Positions 26,309-35,331 of a stretch of DNA of 64,000 nucleotides are shown here, one piece after another. The notes beneath the pieces are model-generated. The model was not told where the DNA came from. It searched no databases and saw only the letters and a program-made list of their open reading frames with translations. The translations under genes and the position numbers were made by a program. The DNA is taken from NCBI GenBank assembly GCA_019636285.1, contig JAHBXV010000015.1:62001-126000 (forward strand), in the 5' to 3' direction. Within the stretch, counting starts at the first letter, position 1; each line of letters opens with the position of its first letter. This DNA is from Planctomycetaceae bacterium (GTDB lineage: Bacteria; Planctomycetota; Planctomycetia; Planctomycetales; Planctomycetaceae).

Positions 26309-28201
26309 TTACGCCATGCCACCCACTCCCGTCTCAGCCTTGGGAAGACTCCCGGCAAGTGTTTGCGCTGAGGGGGGCTTGCTCGGCGAGGCGGGCAGGC
26401 GGACCGCAAATCGGCTCCCCTTCCCCAACCGACTGTCGACCGAAACACTCCCGCCAAAGACCTGGCAGAGGTGCTTCACAATCGCCAGCCCCAGTCCGGT
26501 CCCCCCCATTTCGCGCGAGCGGGCGCGATCGACACGGAAGAAGCGCTCGAAGATCCGTTGCTGAAGCTCCCGCGGAATTCCCACGCCCGTGTCTTCGACT
26601 TCAAACCAGACTTCATCCTGATTCGCCCCCCACCGGACAGTCACGCGCCCCTCCGGCGGCGTGTAATTGACGGCATTGTCGAGCAGATTGTCGACTATGG
26701 TCCGCAAGCCGTCGGCGTCGGCGAGAACAAAGGGGCGTTTCGCATCGGTCGCGGCTTCGAAGATCAGGTCGATCGACTTGGCGCGGGCAACAGCCGAGTG
26801 CTCCTCGACACTGGCCGCCAGCACGGGAACGACATCGGTCGGAACCAGATCGAAGGTTTCTTCGTGCGTCTCGAGCCGCGCCAGTTGCAGAAGATCGAGA
26901 ATCAGGACATGCAGCCGTTCCGCCTGCTCCAGGATTCGGGAAATGAACAACTGATTCGCTTCCGGATCGTCGAGCCCTCCGTCGAGAAGCGTTTCCGCAT
27001 AAGCGCTGATCGACGCGAGCGGTGTTTTCAGTTCGTGCGAAACATTCGAGACAAACTCGCGGCGAAGGCGTTCGAGGCGGCGGAGGTCGGTCACGTCGTG
27101 CAGCACAACCACCACGCCGGGACAGGGGTTGCCGGACAAAGGCGAAGCCAGCACGCCCACGACGGCCTGCGTGCGGGCCACTTCAAATTCCAGCCGGGAT
27201 TGACGCTCGCAATTTGTGAGAGCCTCCTTGACCAGCCGCTGAATTTCGGGGACTCGCACAACTTCCCAAAATGGCCTGTCGACGAGCGGCGCCGAGGTCA
27301 GATCGAGCAACCGGCGGGCGGCGGTATTCGCGAAGACAATCCGTTCGCGGCCATCGATGGCGATGACCCCTTCCACCATCGCCCCGAGAACGGTTTCCAA
27401 CTGTTGATGATTCTGCTGCACCCGCAGTCGTTCGTTCTGCAATTCCGCGATGCGCGAGGCGAGTTGGCGACTCATGGAGTTGAACGCCACGGCCAGTCGC
27501 CCGATTTCGTTCCGACTGCGTACCGGCACCTCAGCAACCAGTTGCCCGGCAGCCAGATCCTGCGCGGCGTCGGTCAGGCGCCCCAAAGGCTCGATGATTC
27601 TTCCGACCACGAGATAGGTCAGCAGCAGCGCGAGAAACCCGGCGAGCAGCCCCCCGGCGAACAAGCGGTAATCGACCGCCGTCATCCGGTCCTCGATCTG
27701 GCTCAGCGGCACCGACGATTCGAGATAGCCGCGCGGGTCTCGCGACGTCCCCAGACGAACCAGACAACTCAGCCGGAGCTCACCCTGATCCGAGGTCCGA
27801 TCCTGCGAGAAGGCGACTTCATCGAGGCGTGCCCGCTCAAACCGGGAATTCAACGGTGCGGACGGCTTGCGGTCGGAAGGGGGCCACAATTGCTGCCCGT
27901 CAGGAGAAAAGAGCGTCAGTCGCGTCGACGTCGCCCCGGCAATTCGACCCAGGTATTCCGCCCGTTCCTCGGTCAGACCCTCCGAGTCGGTCGAACCGTC
28001 GAAGCTGTTGAGGGTTTCGCGGACCAGTCGGGCCTCGTCCACCAGACGAGTGCGAACTTCCTCGAACACGGTCGCGCGATGTCGCGACGACAGCACGAAC
28101 ACGAAGCCTGCCGCCGTGCAGATCGTGAAGGCCGCGTAAAGTCCGAAGATTCGCCAGAACAACTGGGACGAGAGCATCGACCGTCCAATTTCCGCGATCA
28201 T
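26309..28201 (-). CDS. phoR: Phosphate regulon sensor histidine kinase PhoR
   Basis: About 630 residues. An N-terminal membrane helix (LYAAFTICTAAGFVFVL), an outside domain of about 130 residues, a second helix (LFAGGLLAGFLALLLTYLV), a HAMP domain (GRIIEPLGRLTDAAQDLAAG), a PAS domain (GAMVEGVIAIDGRERIVFAN), the HisKA motif VSNVSHELKTPLASI with the phospho-His, and the ATPase boxes NLLDNAVNYTP, VEDTGVGIP and GGTGLGLAIVKHL. Length and order match PhoR. Start could be ATG 28201 or ATG 28177; neither has a clear ribosome site. It is first in the leftward run phoR-pstS-pstC-pstA-pstB-phoU-phoB. Confidence 0.9.
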   Translation of the reverse strand: MIAEIGRSMLSSQLFWRIFGLYAAFTICTAAGFVFVLSSRHRATVFEEVRTRLVDEARLVRETLNSFDGSTDSEGLTEERAEYLGRIAGATSTRLTLFSPDGQQLWPPSDRKPSAPLNSRFERARLDEVAFSQDRTSDQGELRLSCLVRLGTSRDPRGYLESSVPLSQIEDRMTAVDYRLFAGGLLAGFLALLLTYLVVGRIIEPLGRLTDAAQDLAAGQLVAEVPVRSRNEIGRLAVAFNSMSRQLASRIAELQNERLRVQQNHQQLETVLGAMVEGVIAIDGRERIVFANTAARRLLDLTSAPLVDRPFWEVVRVPEIQRLVKEALTNCERQSRLEFEVARTQAVVGVLASPLSGNPCPGVVVVLHDVTDLRRLERLRREFVSNVSHELKTPLASISAYAETLLDGGLDDPEANQLFISRILEQAERLHVLILDLLQLARLETHEETFDLVPTDVVPVLAASVEEHSAVARAKSIDLIFEAATDAKRPFVLADADGLRTIVDNLLDNAVNYTPPEGRVTVRWGANQDEVWFEVEDTGVGIPRELQQRIFERFFRVDRARSREMGGTGLGLAIVKHLCQVFGGSVSVDSRLGKGSRFAVRLPASPSKPPSAQTLAGSLPKAETGVGGMA

Positions 28202-28312
28202 TCCACGGCTCTTGGGATCGAATCGGCCCCGAGCCGGCTTTTCGGAACATGCTACCAGCGCCGCGCGGCAAATCACCCCTTGCAGGTCCAGTCACGCTCG
28301 CCTTCACAAATA

Positions 28313-28338
28313 TTTAGCCGCGACCCAGCGGGGAGCGC
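28313..28338 (+). repeat. Short dispersed repeat TTTAGCCGCGACCC..., copy 1
   Basis: TTTAGCCGCGACCCAGCGGGG followed by AGCGC; an almost identical stretch is at 30959-30983. Both sit in intergenic DNA on the same strand. It does not form a strong hairpin. Confidence 0.6.
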
Positions 28339-28436
28339 GCCCCACTGACGCCTGAACCCACCCCCTTGTTCTACGAGAGGCAATCCATCAAGATGCTCTG
28401 ATAGTTTGCCCAAGCCTCCCTCCCCGGAATCCTCGC

Positions 28437-29792
28437 ATGGCCCCTGCCCTCCTCCTGCCAATGCTTGTGTCACTTTTCACGGTTGGCCCCACACTGGGTA
28501 CGGAGCTGCAGTACGCCGGAAAGTTGAGGCAGGTCGCCAGAAACGGCGATTCCACGGTGGTGAAGACGTTCGCCCTGACCGCCATCGTGGTACGTGGCGA
28601 GGCGGAGCGGCCGACGGTAGCGTGGGTCATCGACGAACGCGGAGAAGGCTGGCCTTGGCCCCATCGGTTCGGCGAGTGGACGGCTGGCAGTGCCGACGCA
28701 AAGCTCCCCTCGGTTCTCCATGAACACGGCGAAATCAAATCAGCCGTTGCGCTCCGGTTGCCGGTCTTTGAACATCGCCATCAACTGGCCGAAAACGCGG
28801 AGTGGACGGAAGGGCGCGTCGAGTTCCGGGTTCTCCGCCGGAAAATGGTCCAGGACCGTGACTGCTGGGAAGTCGCGGTCAGCGGCACGCGCGGTCACGA
28901 TGAGCGTCTCATGATCGATGCGGCGACGGGGATTCTCGTCTCCGGCAAGCAGCGATTGTTTCTCGGTCAAGGCGATGAGTTCGAACTCACGCTGGATCTG
29001 GAACAACAGCGAACGCTTTCAGATGAATCATTCGCGGCCACTTCCACGACGGCCGCCGGACTGACAGCCCTGAACCAGAAAATTGGCCGGGAGGAGGCGT
29101 CGGACGATCCGCTCCTCTCGGCCGAGCAGGTCGAAGCGGCGAAGGCCCTATTACCAGAACTCCAGAAGGCTTCGGCTGGCACGTCCCTGGAATCATTGGT
29201 GACCGTGATGACCCGCGATGTCCAGCAGCAGGCACGGCGGCTGGAAGGGCTCGAGGGACTCACCCGCCGTTTCGTCGGGCAGTCTGTCGGGGTTGCCCCA
29301 CAGCGACTGATCTCGGGAGCGGAACTCGCGCCGGAAGCCTTGCGTGGGCAGGTCACAGTTCTGCATTTCTGGACCTACAACGGCGATCAGCTCAAGGAGC
29401 CGTTCGGTCAGGTAGGGTATCTCGATTTCCTGAACGGCAAGCGGAAGCGAATCGGCGTGAAGGTGGTCGGCGTGGCAGTCGATCCCCGTTTCGGCGATCC
29501 CGCGCAAGCTAGTGCTGCAACGAGGCGCGTCAAGAAACTGCTGCAATTCATGAATCTCGGTTACGACGTCATCGCCGACGATGGCAAGCTCCTCAAGCAG
29601 TTCGGCGATCCGCCGAGCCTGGGTGCTCCCCTCCCCTTGTGGATCGTCGTCGGACACGACGGAAAGATCGTGCATTACCACTCCGGCCATTACGACATCA
29701 ATCCGGATCGTGGCTTGGAACAACTCGACGCAGCGGTAATCGAAGCGGTGCGGCAACGACCGACCGGTGCCGACTCGAAAGATTCGAAATAA
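28437..29792 (+). CDS. Exported thioredoxin-fold protein without active-site cysteines
   Basis: A 451-residue protein with an N-terminal hydrophobic signal (ALLLPMLVSLFTVGPTLG). The first half (to about 250) is a beta-rich domain of unknown family. The C-terminal 150 residues follow the TlpA/AhpC thioredoxin fold: LRGQVTVLHFWTYNGDQLKEPF, then VKVVGVAVDPRFGDP, YDVIADDGKLLKQFGDP, LPLWIVVGHDGKIVHYHSGHYD. In redox-active members the first phrase would read FWAxWCGPCR; here it is FWTYNGDQLKE, with no cysteine. It could be a binding or structural protein of the periplasm. It diverges from phoR and is not part of an obvious operon. Confidence 0.75.
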   Translation: MAPALLLPMLVSLFTVGPTLGTELQYAGKLRQVARNGDSTVVKTFALTAIVVRGEAERPTVAWVIDERGEGWPWPHRFGEWTAGSADAKLPSVLHEHGEIKSAVALRLPVFEHRHQLAENAEWTEGRVEFRVLRRKMVQDRDCWEVAVSGTRGHDERLMIDAATGILVSGKQRLFLGQGDEFELTLDLEQQRTLSDESFAATSTTAAGLTALNQKIGREEASDDPLLSAEQVEAAKALLPELQKASAGTSLESLVTVMTRDVQQQARRLEGLEGLTRRFVGQSVGVAPQRLISGAELAPEALRGQVTVLHFWTYNGDQLKEPFGQVGYLDFLNGKRKRIGVKVVGVAVDPRFGDPAQASAATRRVKKLLQFMNLGYDVIADDGKLLKQFGDPPSLGAPLPLWIVVGHDGKIVHYHSGHYDINPDRGLEQLDAAVIEAVRQRPTGADSKDSK

Positions 29793-29835
29793 TCTGGCAC
29801 TTTGTCATGCCTGAATCTTCGTGTCCCTCTTGTCA

Positions 29836-29915
29836 TCGTGTGCCACTGGCTCTGCCAGTGCCTCTTGTACATGCCAATCAACTAAAGGCACACTGGCGGA
29901 GCCAGTGGCACACGA
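29836..29915. repeat. GTGTGCCACTGGC inverted repeat, copy 1
   Basis: Left arm TCGTGTGCCACTGGCTCTG followed by CCAGTGCCT; right arm mirrors it and ends CCAGTGGCACACGA. Each arm contains its own hairpin (CACTGGC-TCT-GCCAGTG), and the arms also pair with each other. Two more copies lie at 49229-49304 and 60442-60519. Located between two co-directional genes, 40 bases after a stop codon. Confidence 0.8.
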
Positions 29916-29993
29916 AAGCCAGTCCGTGACCGAGCGCGAGCTCGTGTCGCGACGAACCTCCTCGACTCTCCGCTGAAGGGATTCTCGCCAAAC

Positions 29994-30956
29994 ATGTTGA
30001 GTCTGACTCTGATCGAACAGGCCCGCCAGCGGCTGCACGGCCTGGTTCACCGCACTCCCCTGGTCCATTCCACCGCGATCAGCGAGCTGCTGGGTTGCCA
30101 GGTTTACCTGAAGCTGGAAAACCTGCAAAAAACGGGCTCGTTCAAGCCACGCGGCGCCTTCTTCAAGATGCTGTCTCTCACTGATGCCGAGCGAGCGGCC
30201 GGTATCGTCGCCGTGAGCGGAGGCAATCATGCCCAGGGGGCAGCCTATGCAGCCCGTCACCTGGGTATCCGCGCGACGATCTGCATGCCGCGCACCACGC
30301 CCCGCAATTACCTGGATGCCACCCGCGGCTATGGCGCCGAGATTGTCCTCTGCGAGAACATCGCCGAGGCTTTCGCGGAAGCCGAACGGCGGCGACAGGC
30401 CGGAGCGACGCTCGTTCACCCGTTCGACGACGACCGGCTGGCAGCCGGCCAGGGAACGATTGGCCTGGAGATCCTCGACGACCTGCCCGATGTCTCCCGC
30501 GTCTATGTGAGCATCGGCGGCGGAGGCTTGATCGCCGGGATCGCGACCGCCCTCAAGACGATCGTCCCGTCGATCCACGTCCACGGCGTAGAAACGCGCG
30601 GTGCCGATGCAATGGCCCAGGCCGTTGCGGCCGGGAAGATTGTCGAGCTGTCGGAAATCACCTCGATCGCACGAACGCTCGGCTCGCCCAAAGTCTGCGA
30701 GATGACGTTCGCCGCCGTGCAGGAACTGGTCGACGAAGTGACCGTTGTCGAGGATCGCGATGCCTGGCGGTCGCTCGTCTCGATTCTGGAGCGGACCAAA
30801 CAACTCGTCGAACCCGCCGCCTCGTGCTGTCTGGCAGCGGCCCTCTCACACCGCGACCGATTCCGTCCCGATGAGAAAATCGTGCTCCTGATGTGCGGCG
30901 GCAACGTTTCGGTCTCGGATCTGGCCCGGTTCGAGCGTCAGTTCGCGGAATCCTGA
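29994..30956 (+). CDS. Threonine/serine dehydratase (PLP-dependent, TdcB/IlvA type)
   Basis: A 320-residue fold-type II PLP enzyme that deaminates threonine to 2-oxobutanoate, or serine to pyruvate. The PLP lysine is in ENLQKTGSFKPRGAF (about residue 52), the substrate loop is VSGGNHAQGAAYAARHLG, and the glycine-rich phosphate loop is SIGGGGLIAGIA; the C-terminal LLMCGGNVS contacts the pyridine ring. It lacks the C-terminal ACT-like regulatory domain of biosynthetic IlvA, so the catabolic TdcB type or a serine racemase is more likely. ATG 29994 gives the standard start. Confidence 0.92.
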   Translation: MLSLTLIEQARQRLHGLVHRTPLVHSTAISELLGCQVYLKLENLQKTGSFKPRGAFFKMLSLTDAERAAGIVAVSGGNHAQGAAYAARHLGIRATICMPRTTPRNYLDATRGYGAEIVLCENIAEAFAEAERRRQAGATLVHPFDDDRLAAGQGTIGLEILDDLPDVSRVYVSIGGGGLIAGIATALKTIVPSIHVHGVETRGADAMAQAVAAGKIVELSEITSIARTLGSPKVCEMTFAAVQELVDEVTVVEDRDAWRSLVSILERTKQLVEPAASCCLAAALSHRDRFRPDEKIVLLMCGGNVSVSDLARFERQFAES

Positions 30957-30958
30957 AG

Positions 30959-30983
30959 TTTAGCCGCGACCCGCAGGGGAGCG
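30959..30983 (+). repeat. Short dispersed repeat TTTAGCCGCGACCC..., copy 2
   Basis: TTTAGCCGCGACCCGCAGGGG followed by AGCGC, starting 2 bases after the dehydratase stop codon. The same unit is at 28313-28338. Confidence 0.6.
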
Positions 30984-31104
30984 CTTTCCTGACCGACAGA
31001 GCGTGTTGCGAGAGTGATCGCACTCCGGCATACTCCCGAACAGTCCTTTCCGACCCGGACCGCGCGGTTCGGGTCGAATTCTTTTTCCGCCATGCGGTAG
31101 ACCG

Positions 31105-32349
31105 ATGCCGAGTTCGACCATTGAAACGTGTACGCTTTCCAACGGCATGACGGTGCTCTTCGAGCCCATGCCCGATGTCGAGTCTGTCGCATGGACATTG
31201 ATGATTCCCGCCGGCGCCGTATTCGAGCGCCCCGATCAAAGCGGCACGGCCGCCGCTTCGGCCGACTGGCTCCTTCGTGGTGCCGGACCATACGGCAATC
31301 GCGAGCTTTCCGCAGCGTTTGACGACTGGGGCTCGCAGCGGCACGAAACGGCAACGCCCACTCACATTGTCATGCAGGGGGCAGCCCTCGGCGGGCATCT
31401 CGATAAAATCCTGCCGCTCTATGGCTACACGCTGCGGGAACCGTTGCTGCACGACGACGAATTCGAAGCCGTGATGATCGGCGTCGAGCAGAATCTCCTG
31501 GGTCTGGAAGATGACCCCCGCCAGAAATTGATGACGGAGCTGGTCCGGGCCAGCTACACCGATCCGTGGGGACGCCCCGCCGACGGCACGCTCGACAACC
31601 TGATGAACATCGACTCCGACGACGTTCGGGCGTTTCTCGGCAATGGCCTCAATCCGTCAGGGGCCATTCTGGGGCTCGCGGGAAACCTGGAGATCGCCGC
31701 GGCTCGAGACCTGGTCGAATCGGTCTTCGGTTCGTGGACCCCTGCCGTGCCGGCGGTCGTCTGGCCGAAGCCCAGCGGCTCTCGGTCCTCCGTCGCCAGC
31801 GTCGAACTCGAAACGGCACAGACACAGATTGGCGTGTCGTTTCCGTCAGTCGCGTACAGCGATGCCGACTATTACGCCGCCTGGGCCATCGTGGACATCC
31901 TGAGCGGGGGCATGAGTTCCCGGCTGTTTCACGAAATCCGCGAACGGCGCGGCCTGTGCTACTCGGTCTCAGCATCGCTCCACACAGCCCCCGGCGCGGG
32001 ACGTGTGCTCTGCTATGCCGGGACGACAGCCGAACGGGCTCAGGAAACGCTCGATGTGTTGCTCGCCGAGCTTCGCAACGTCGCTGCCGAAATTCGCCCG
32101 GATGAACTGGCCCGCACGAAAGCGCGGGCCAAGAGCGCGTTAATCATGGCCCAGGAATCGACTGGTTCGCGTGCCGGTTCGCTGGCCCGCGACTGGTTCC
32201 ACCTCGGCCGCGTGACGACGCTCGAAGAAGTTCGCCAGAAGGTCGAAAACCTCACCGTCCGGGATCTGGCCCAATACCTCGAGCGCCATCCTGTCGACCA
32301 GTTCACGATCCTGACGATGGGACCGGCTCCCCTGCTCGCCGATGTCTGA
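31105..32349 (+). CDS. M16-family peptidase homologue, inactive subunit
   Basis: A 414-residue protein with the M16 (pitrilysin/mitochondrial processing peptidase) fold: CTLSNGMTVLFEPMPDVESV at the start, and the C-terminal half phrases SGGMSSRLFHEIRERRGLCYS and YAGTTAERAQETLDVLL. The zinc motif HxxEH is missing; the equivalent stretch reads GTAAASADWLLRGAG. It is therefore like the non-catalytic partner of two-subunit M16 enzymes. The next gene encodes the active subunit on the same strand after 60 bases. No signal peptide is evident on either, so the pair should act in the cytoplasm. Confidence 0.88.
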   Translation: MPSSTIETCTLSNGMTVLFEPMPDVESVAWTLMIPAGAVFERPDQSGTAAASADWLLRGAGPYGNRELSAAFDDWGSQRHETATPTHIVMQGAALGGHLDKILPLYGYTLREPLLHDDEFEAVMIGVEQNLLGLEDDPRQKLMTELVRASYTDPWGRPADGTLDNLMNIDSDDVRAFLGNGLNPSGAILGLAGNLEIAAARDLVESVFGSWTPAVPAVVWPKPSGSRSSVASVELETAQTQIGVSFPSVAYSDADYYAAWAIVDILSGGMSSRLFHEIRERRGLCYSVSASLHTAPGAGRVLCYAGTTAERAQETLDVLLAELRNVAAEIRPDELARTKARAKSALIMAQESTGSRAGSLARDWFHLGRVTTLEEVRQKVENLTVRDLAQYLERHPVDQFTILTMGPAPLLADV

Positions 32350-32409
32350 ACTCGGGCCGCGTTCGGCATCGTCCCGTGATCGCAGGCTTTTCTCTCTCCG
32401 GTTAACACC

Positions 32410-33639
32410 ATGCACTTTCAGCAGAATACCCTTCCGAACGGACTGACCGTCCTCACCGAAATCAATCCGTCCGTGCAAAGCGTGGCCTTCGGATTTTTCG
32501 TGAAAACGGGCTCGCGCGATGAAACGCCCGGCGTCTCGGGAGTGAGTCACTTTCTCGAACACATGGTCTTCAAAGGGTCCGAAAAATACTCCGCCGAAAC
32601 GGTCAACCGGTTCTTCGATGAAATCGGGGCTCAGTACAACGCCATGACCGGCGAGGAATCGACGCTCTACTACGCGACCGTTCTCCCCGAACACTTCGCC
32701 GCCGGCTTCGAACTGTTCTCGTCGATTCTCTTCCCCAGCCTGCGCGATGATGACTTCTCGACCGAGAAGCAGGTCATCCTCGAAGAAATCGGCATGTACG
32801 ACGATCAGCCGTCGTTCGTCGCGTACGACCACGTCATGCGGCAGTACTTCAACCGGCATCCGCTGGGCAAACCGATCCTCGGCACCCGCGAAACTGTCGG
32901 CGCCCTCACGGCCGAGCAGATGCGCGGCTATCACCGCGACAATTACCTGGCGGGCAACATCACGCTTGTGGTCGCCGGGAAAACGTCACCCGAGGAAGTC
33001 CTCGAACTGGTCAACCGCCATTGCGAGCACTGGCCGGCGGGAACCGTTGTTCGCGACTACCCTCCCTTTGCGCCCGAGAAAGCCAGCATCTGGCTGGCTC
33101 GTGAAAATTCGCAGCTCGAACACGTCATGCAACTGGCACCGGCTCCCGATTCAAAGAGCCGTTTGCGCTACGCCGCCGAACTGCTGACCGTACTCGCCAG
33201 CGATGATGGCAACAGCCGTCTGTACTGGGAATTGATCGATCCAGGACACGCCGAGTCGTGCGATGTCTCCTACAACGAACTGGACGGACTCGGCACGTAC
33301 ATGACATACCTCGGTTGCGAAGCCGACGAGACACGCGCGAATCTGGAGCGGATTACCAAAGTTTACGAACAGTTGCGCCGCGACGGCGTCACCAGCGCGG
33401 AGTTTGAGCAGGCTCGCAACAAGGTCGCGACGCGCATCGTCATTCGTGGCGAGCGGCCGATGGGACGACTGTCCTCGCTCGGCGGAAATTGGCTGTATCG
33501 GCAGGAGTACCGCTCGATCGCCGACGATCTGGCCGTTCTGCGGGCGCTGACCGTCAACGATTTGAACGACCTGATGGAACAGTTCCCCCTCTCGCAAACC
33601 GTCACGGTCGGCGTGGGGCCGCTGGCCTCCCTCGATTAG
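32410..33639 (+). CDS. M16-family zinc metallopeptidase, active subunit
   Basis: A 409-residue M16 peptidase with the inverted zinc motif in GVSHFLEHMVFKGS (His-x-x-Glu-His, about residue 50) and the third ligand Glu downstream in EKQVILEEIGMYDD. The C-terminal domain has the substrate Arg/Tyr region NSRLYWELIDPGHAESCDVSY. It degrades or processes peptides, probably as a heterodimer with the preceding inactive homologue. ATG 32410 gives MHFQQNTLPNGLTVLTE, the family start. Downstream DNA to 33833 has no gene. Confidence 0.93.
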   Translation: MHFQQNTLPNGLTVLTEINPSVQSVAFGFFVKTGSRDETPGVSGVSHFLEHMVFKGSEKYSAETVNRFFDEIGAQYNAMTGEESTLYYATVLPEHFAAGFELFSSILFPSLRDDDFSTEKQVILEEIGMYDDQPSFVAYDHVMRQYFNRHPLGKPILGTRETVGALTAEQMRGYHRDNYLAGNITLVVAGKTSPEEVLELVNRHCEHWPAGTVVRDYPPFAPEKASIWLARENSQLEHVMQLAPAPDSKSRLRYAAELLTVLASDDGNSRLYWELIDPGHAESCDVSYNELDGLGTYMTYLGCEADETRANLERITKVYEQLRRDGVTSAEFEQARNKVATRIVIRGERPMGRLSSLGGNWLYRQEYRSIADDLAVLRALTVNDLNDLMEQFPLSQTVTVGVGPLASLD

Positions 33640-33833
33640 CCGTTTGCTGGCGACTTCAGCAGACGTCCGCTCAGAGCCGGCATTCACGCGCCCGGATTTT
33701 TCTTGCATCTCAGGTGCGGGGCGATATCGTCCCGGGTATGGGGCCACATTGCGGGCAGAGCCTGTGACGTGCCCCCGCATTCCAATCGCCCAACGATTCG
33801 GCTCATCACGTCACCTCCGTCTGGAGAAGTCGC

Positions 33834-35144
33834 ATGCTGTCATTCACGGCACGTGGTCCCGCGTTTTGCGATGGCCAGACGAGGCGGGATTTTCTGAAGA
33901 TCGGCGCGCTGGCTGTCGGCGGACTGACGCTTCCGCAGCTCTTGCGGGCCGAATCAGCCGGCAAATCGACCGGGATGTCGATCATCAACATCTACCTCCC
34001 CGGCGGCCCCACCCATCTCGACACCTTTGACCTGAAACCGAACGCCCCCAAGGAATTTCGCGGCGAGTTCCTGCCGATTGCCACTTCGGCAGCGGGCCTC
34101 GACATCTGTGAGTTGATGCCGCAGCTCGCCCGGCATGGAAACGACTTCAGCATCATCCGTTCGGTTTCGGGGATGCGAAACGAGCACACGCCAACGCAAT
34201 CCGATTCCGGCTGGTCGCAGCAATCGCTGCGCAGCATCGGCGGTCGTCCGGGACTCGGCGCGGTGATGTCCAAACTTCACGGCCCCTCGTGCGTGACCGA
34301 GTCAGGAGCTTCGCCGACGTTTGTCGACCTGACGGGCTGGACCAGCGAAGGATTTCTCGGCCAGATGCACGCCGGCTTCCGGCCCACCGGCGACGGCATG
34401 CGCAACCTGACATTGCAGCGGGGACTGACCGCAGAACGGTTATCGGAAAGAACGTCGCTGCTCGAAAAATTCGATCGGCTTCGACACGACGTTGACTCTT
34501 CCGGATCGATGTCGGCGATGGACAGCTTTACCGAGCGGGCGCTTGGCATCGTGACATCGGGTGATCTGGCGAGGGCCCTCGATCTCAAGCAGGAGTCCGC
34601 CGAGACGCTGGAGACCTACGGGGCCAGCAACCGGCGTAACCGGTTCGCGAGTCAGAACGAGCGATTCATTCTCTCGCGGCGATTAATTCAGGCCGGTGCG
34701 CGTTGCGTCGCCTTTGCCTGGGGAAGCTGGGACACGCATGGCCAGAACTTCCGCACGATGCGCGACCAGCTTCCCGCGCTCGACATCGCCCTCGCCGCGC
34801 TGATCGATGACCTCAAGCGCCACGATCTGTTCGACCGCACCATCATCATGATGTCCGGCGAATTCGGCCGTACGCCGCGGATCAACGGAGGGGCCGGACG
34901 CGATCACTGGCCCCAAGCCGCCTTTTTCTTCCTTGCCGGAGGTGGATTCCGCCACGGTCAGGCGATCGGGGCCACCACGCGCAACGGGGAAGCCCCGGCC
35001 GAGCGTGCGGTGCCCATTCAGCACATTTTCCACACCGTCTATCACCAACTGGGAATCGACGCAAACGCTGTGACGCTCACGGATCCGAATGGGAGACCCC
35101 AGTTCCTCGTGGACGAGCGGGAACTCATTACCGAACTGCTCTAA
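33834..35144 (+). CDS. DUF1501 protein, Tat-exported
   Basis: A 436-residue DUF1501 protein, related to the sulfatase/alkaline-phosphatase fold and very numerous in planctomycetes. The N-terminus has a twin-arginine signal (TRRDFLKIGALAVGGLTLP). The family phrases are INIYLPGGPTHLDTFDLKP, IIRSVSGMRNEHTPTQSD, WDTHGQNFRTMRDQLPALD, MMSGEFGRTPRINGGAGRDHWP and GGGFRHGQAIGAT. DUF1501 genes usually follow a DUF1549/DUF1553 gene; this one does not. Its substrate is unknown. Confidence 0.92.
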   Translation: MLSFTARGPAFCDGQTRRDFLKIGALAVGGLTLPQLLRAESAGKSTGMSIINIYLPGGPTHLDTFDLKPNAPKEFRGEFLPIATSAAGLDICELMPQLARHGNDFSIIRSVSGMRNEHTPTQSDSGWSQQSLRSIGGRPGLGAVMSKLHGPSCVTESGASPTFVDLTGWTSEGFLGQMHAGFRPTGDGMRNLTLQRGLTAERLSERTSLLEKFDRLRHDVDSSGSMSAMDSFTERALGIVTSGDLARALDLKQESAETLETYGASNRRNRFASQNERFILSRRLIQAGARCVAFAWGSWDTHGQNFRTMRDQLPALDIALAALIDDLKRHDLFDRTIIMMSGEFGRTPRINGGAGRDHWPQAAFFFLAGGGFRHGQAIGATTRNGEAPAERAVPIQHIFHTVYHQLGIDANAVTLTDPNGRPQFLVDERELITELL

Positions 35145-35331
35145 GACCTCGCTCCCCAGTTGTCAAAATGGAAGCTCTGGCAAAAATGGAAGCAGTTTGC
35201 ACGCCGCAACGATTCGAGGAATCCTGAGCGATTCGCGGCGCCGATCTTAGGCGACAGGCCGGAGAGTCTGTGTCGCCTGGAGGGCGGCCCATTCCTGTCC
35301 CGTTTCCCTTCGCTGGAGACCGGGTGCGGGC

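Noticed and set aside
26471-28348. A 625-codon open frame opposite phoR
   Set aside because: phoR has all kinase boxes in the other strand; the opposite frame has no recognisable motif.
29690-29881. Small proteins with HWQSQWHT-like sequence at the GTGTGCCACTGGC repeats
   Set aside because: They are translations of the inverted repeats and recur at each copy, with no start signals.
33690-33730. Promoter TTGCAT-n16-TATCGT before the DUF1501 gene
   Set aside because: Both boxes match only four of six bases and the spacer is short; too weak to report.
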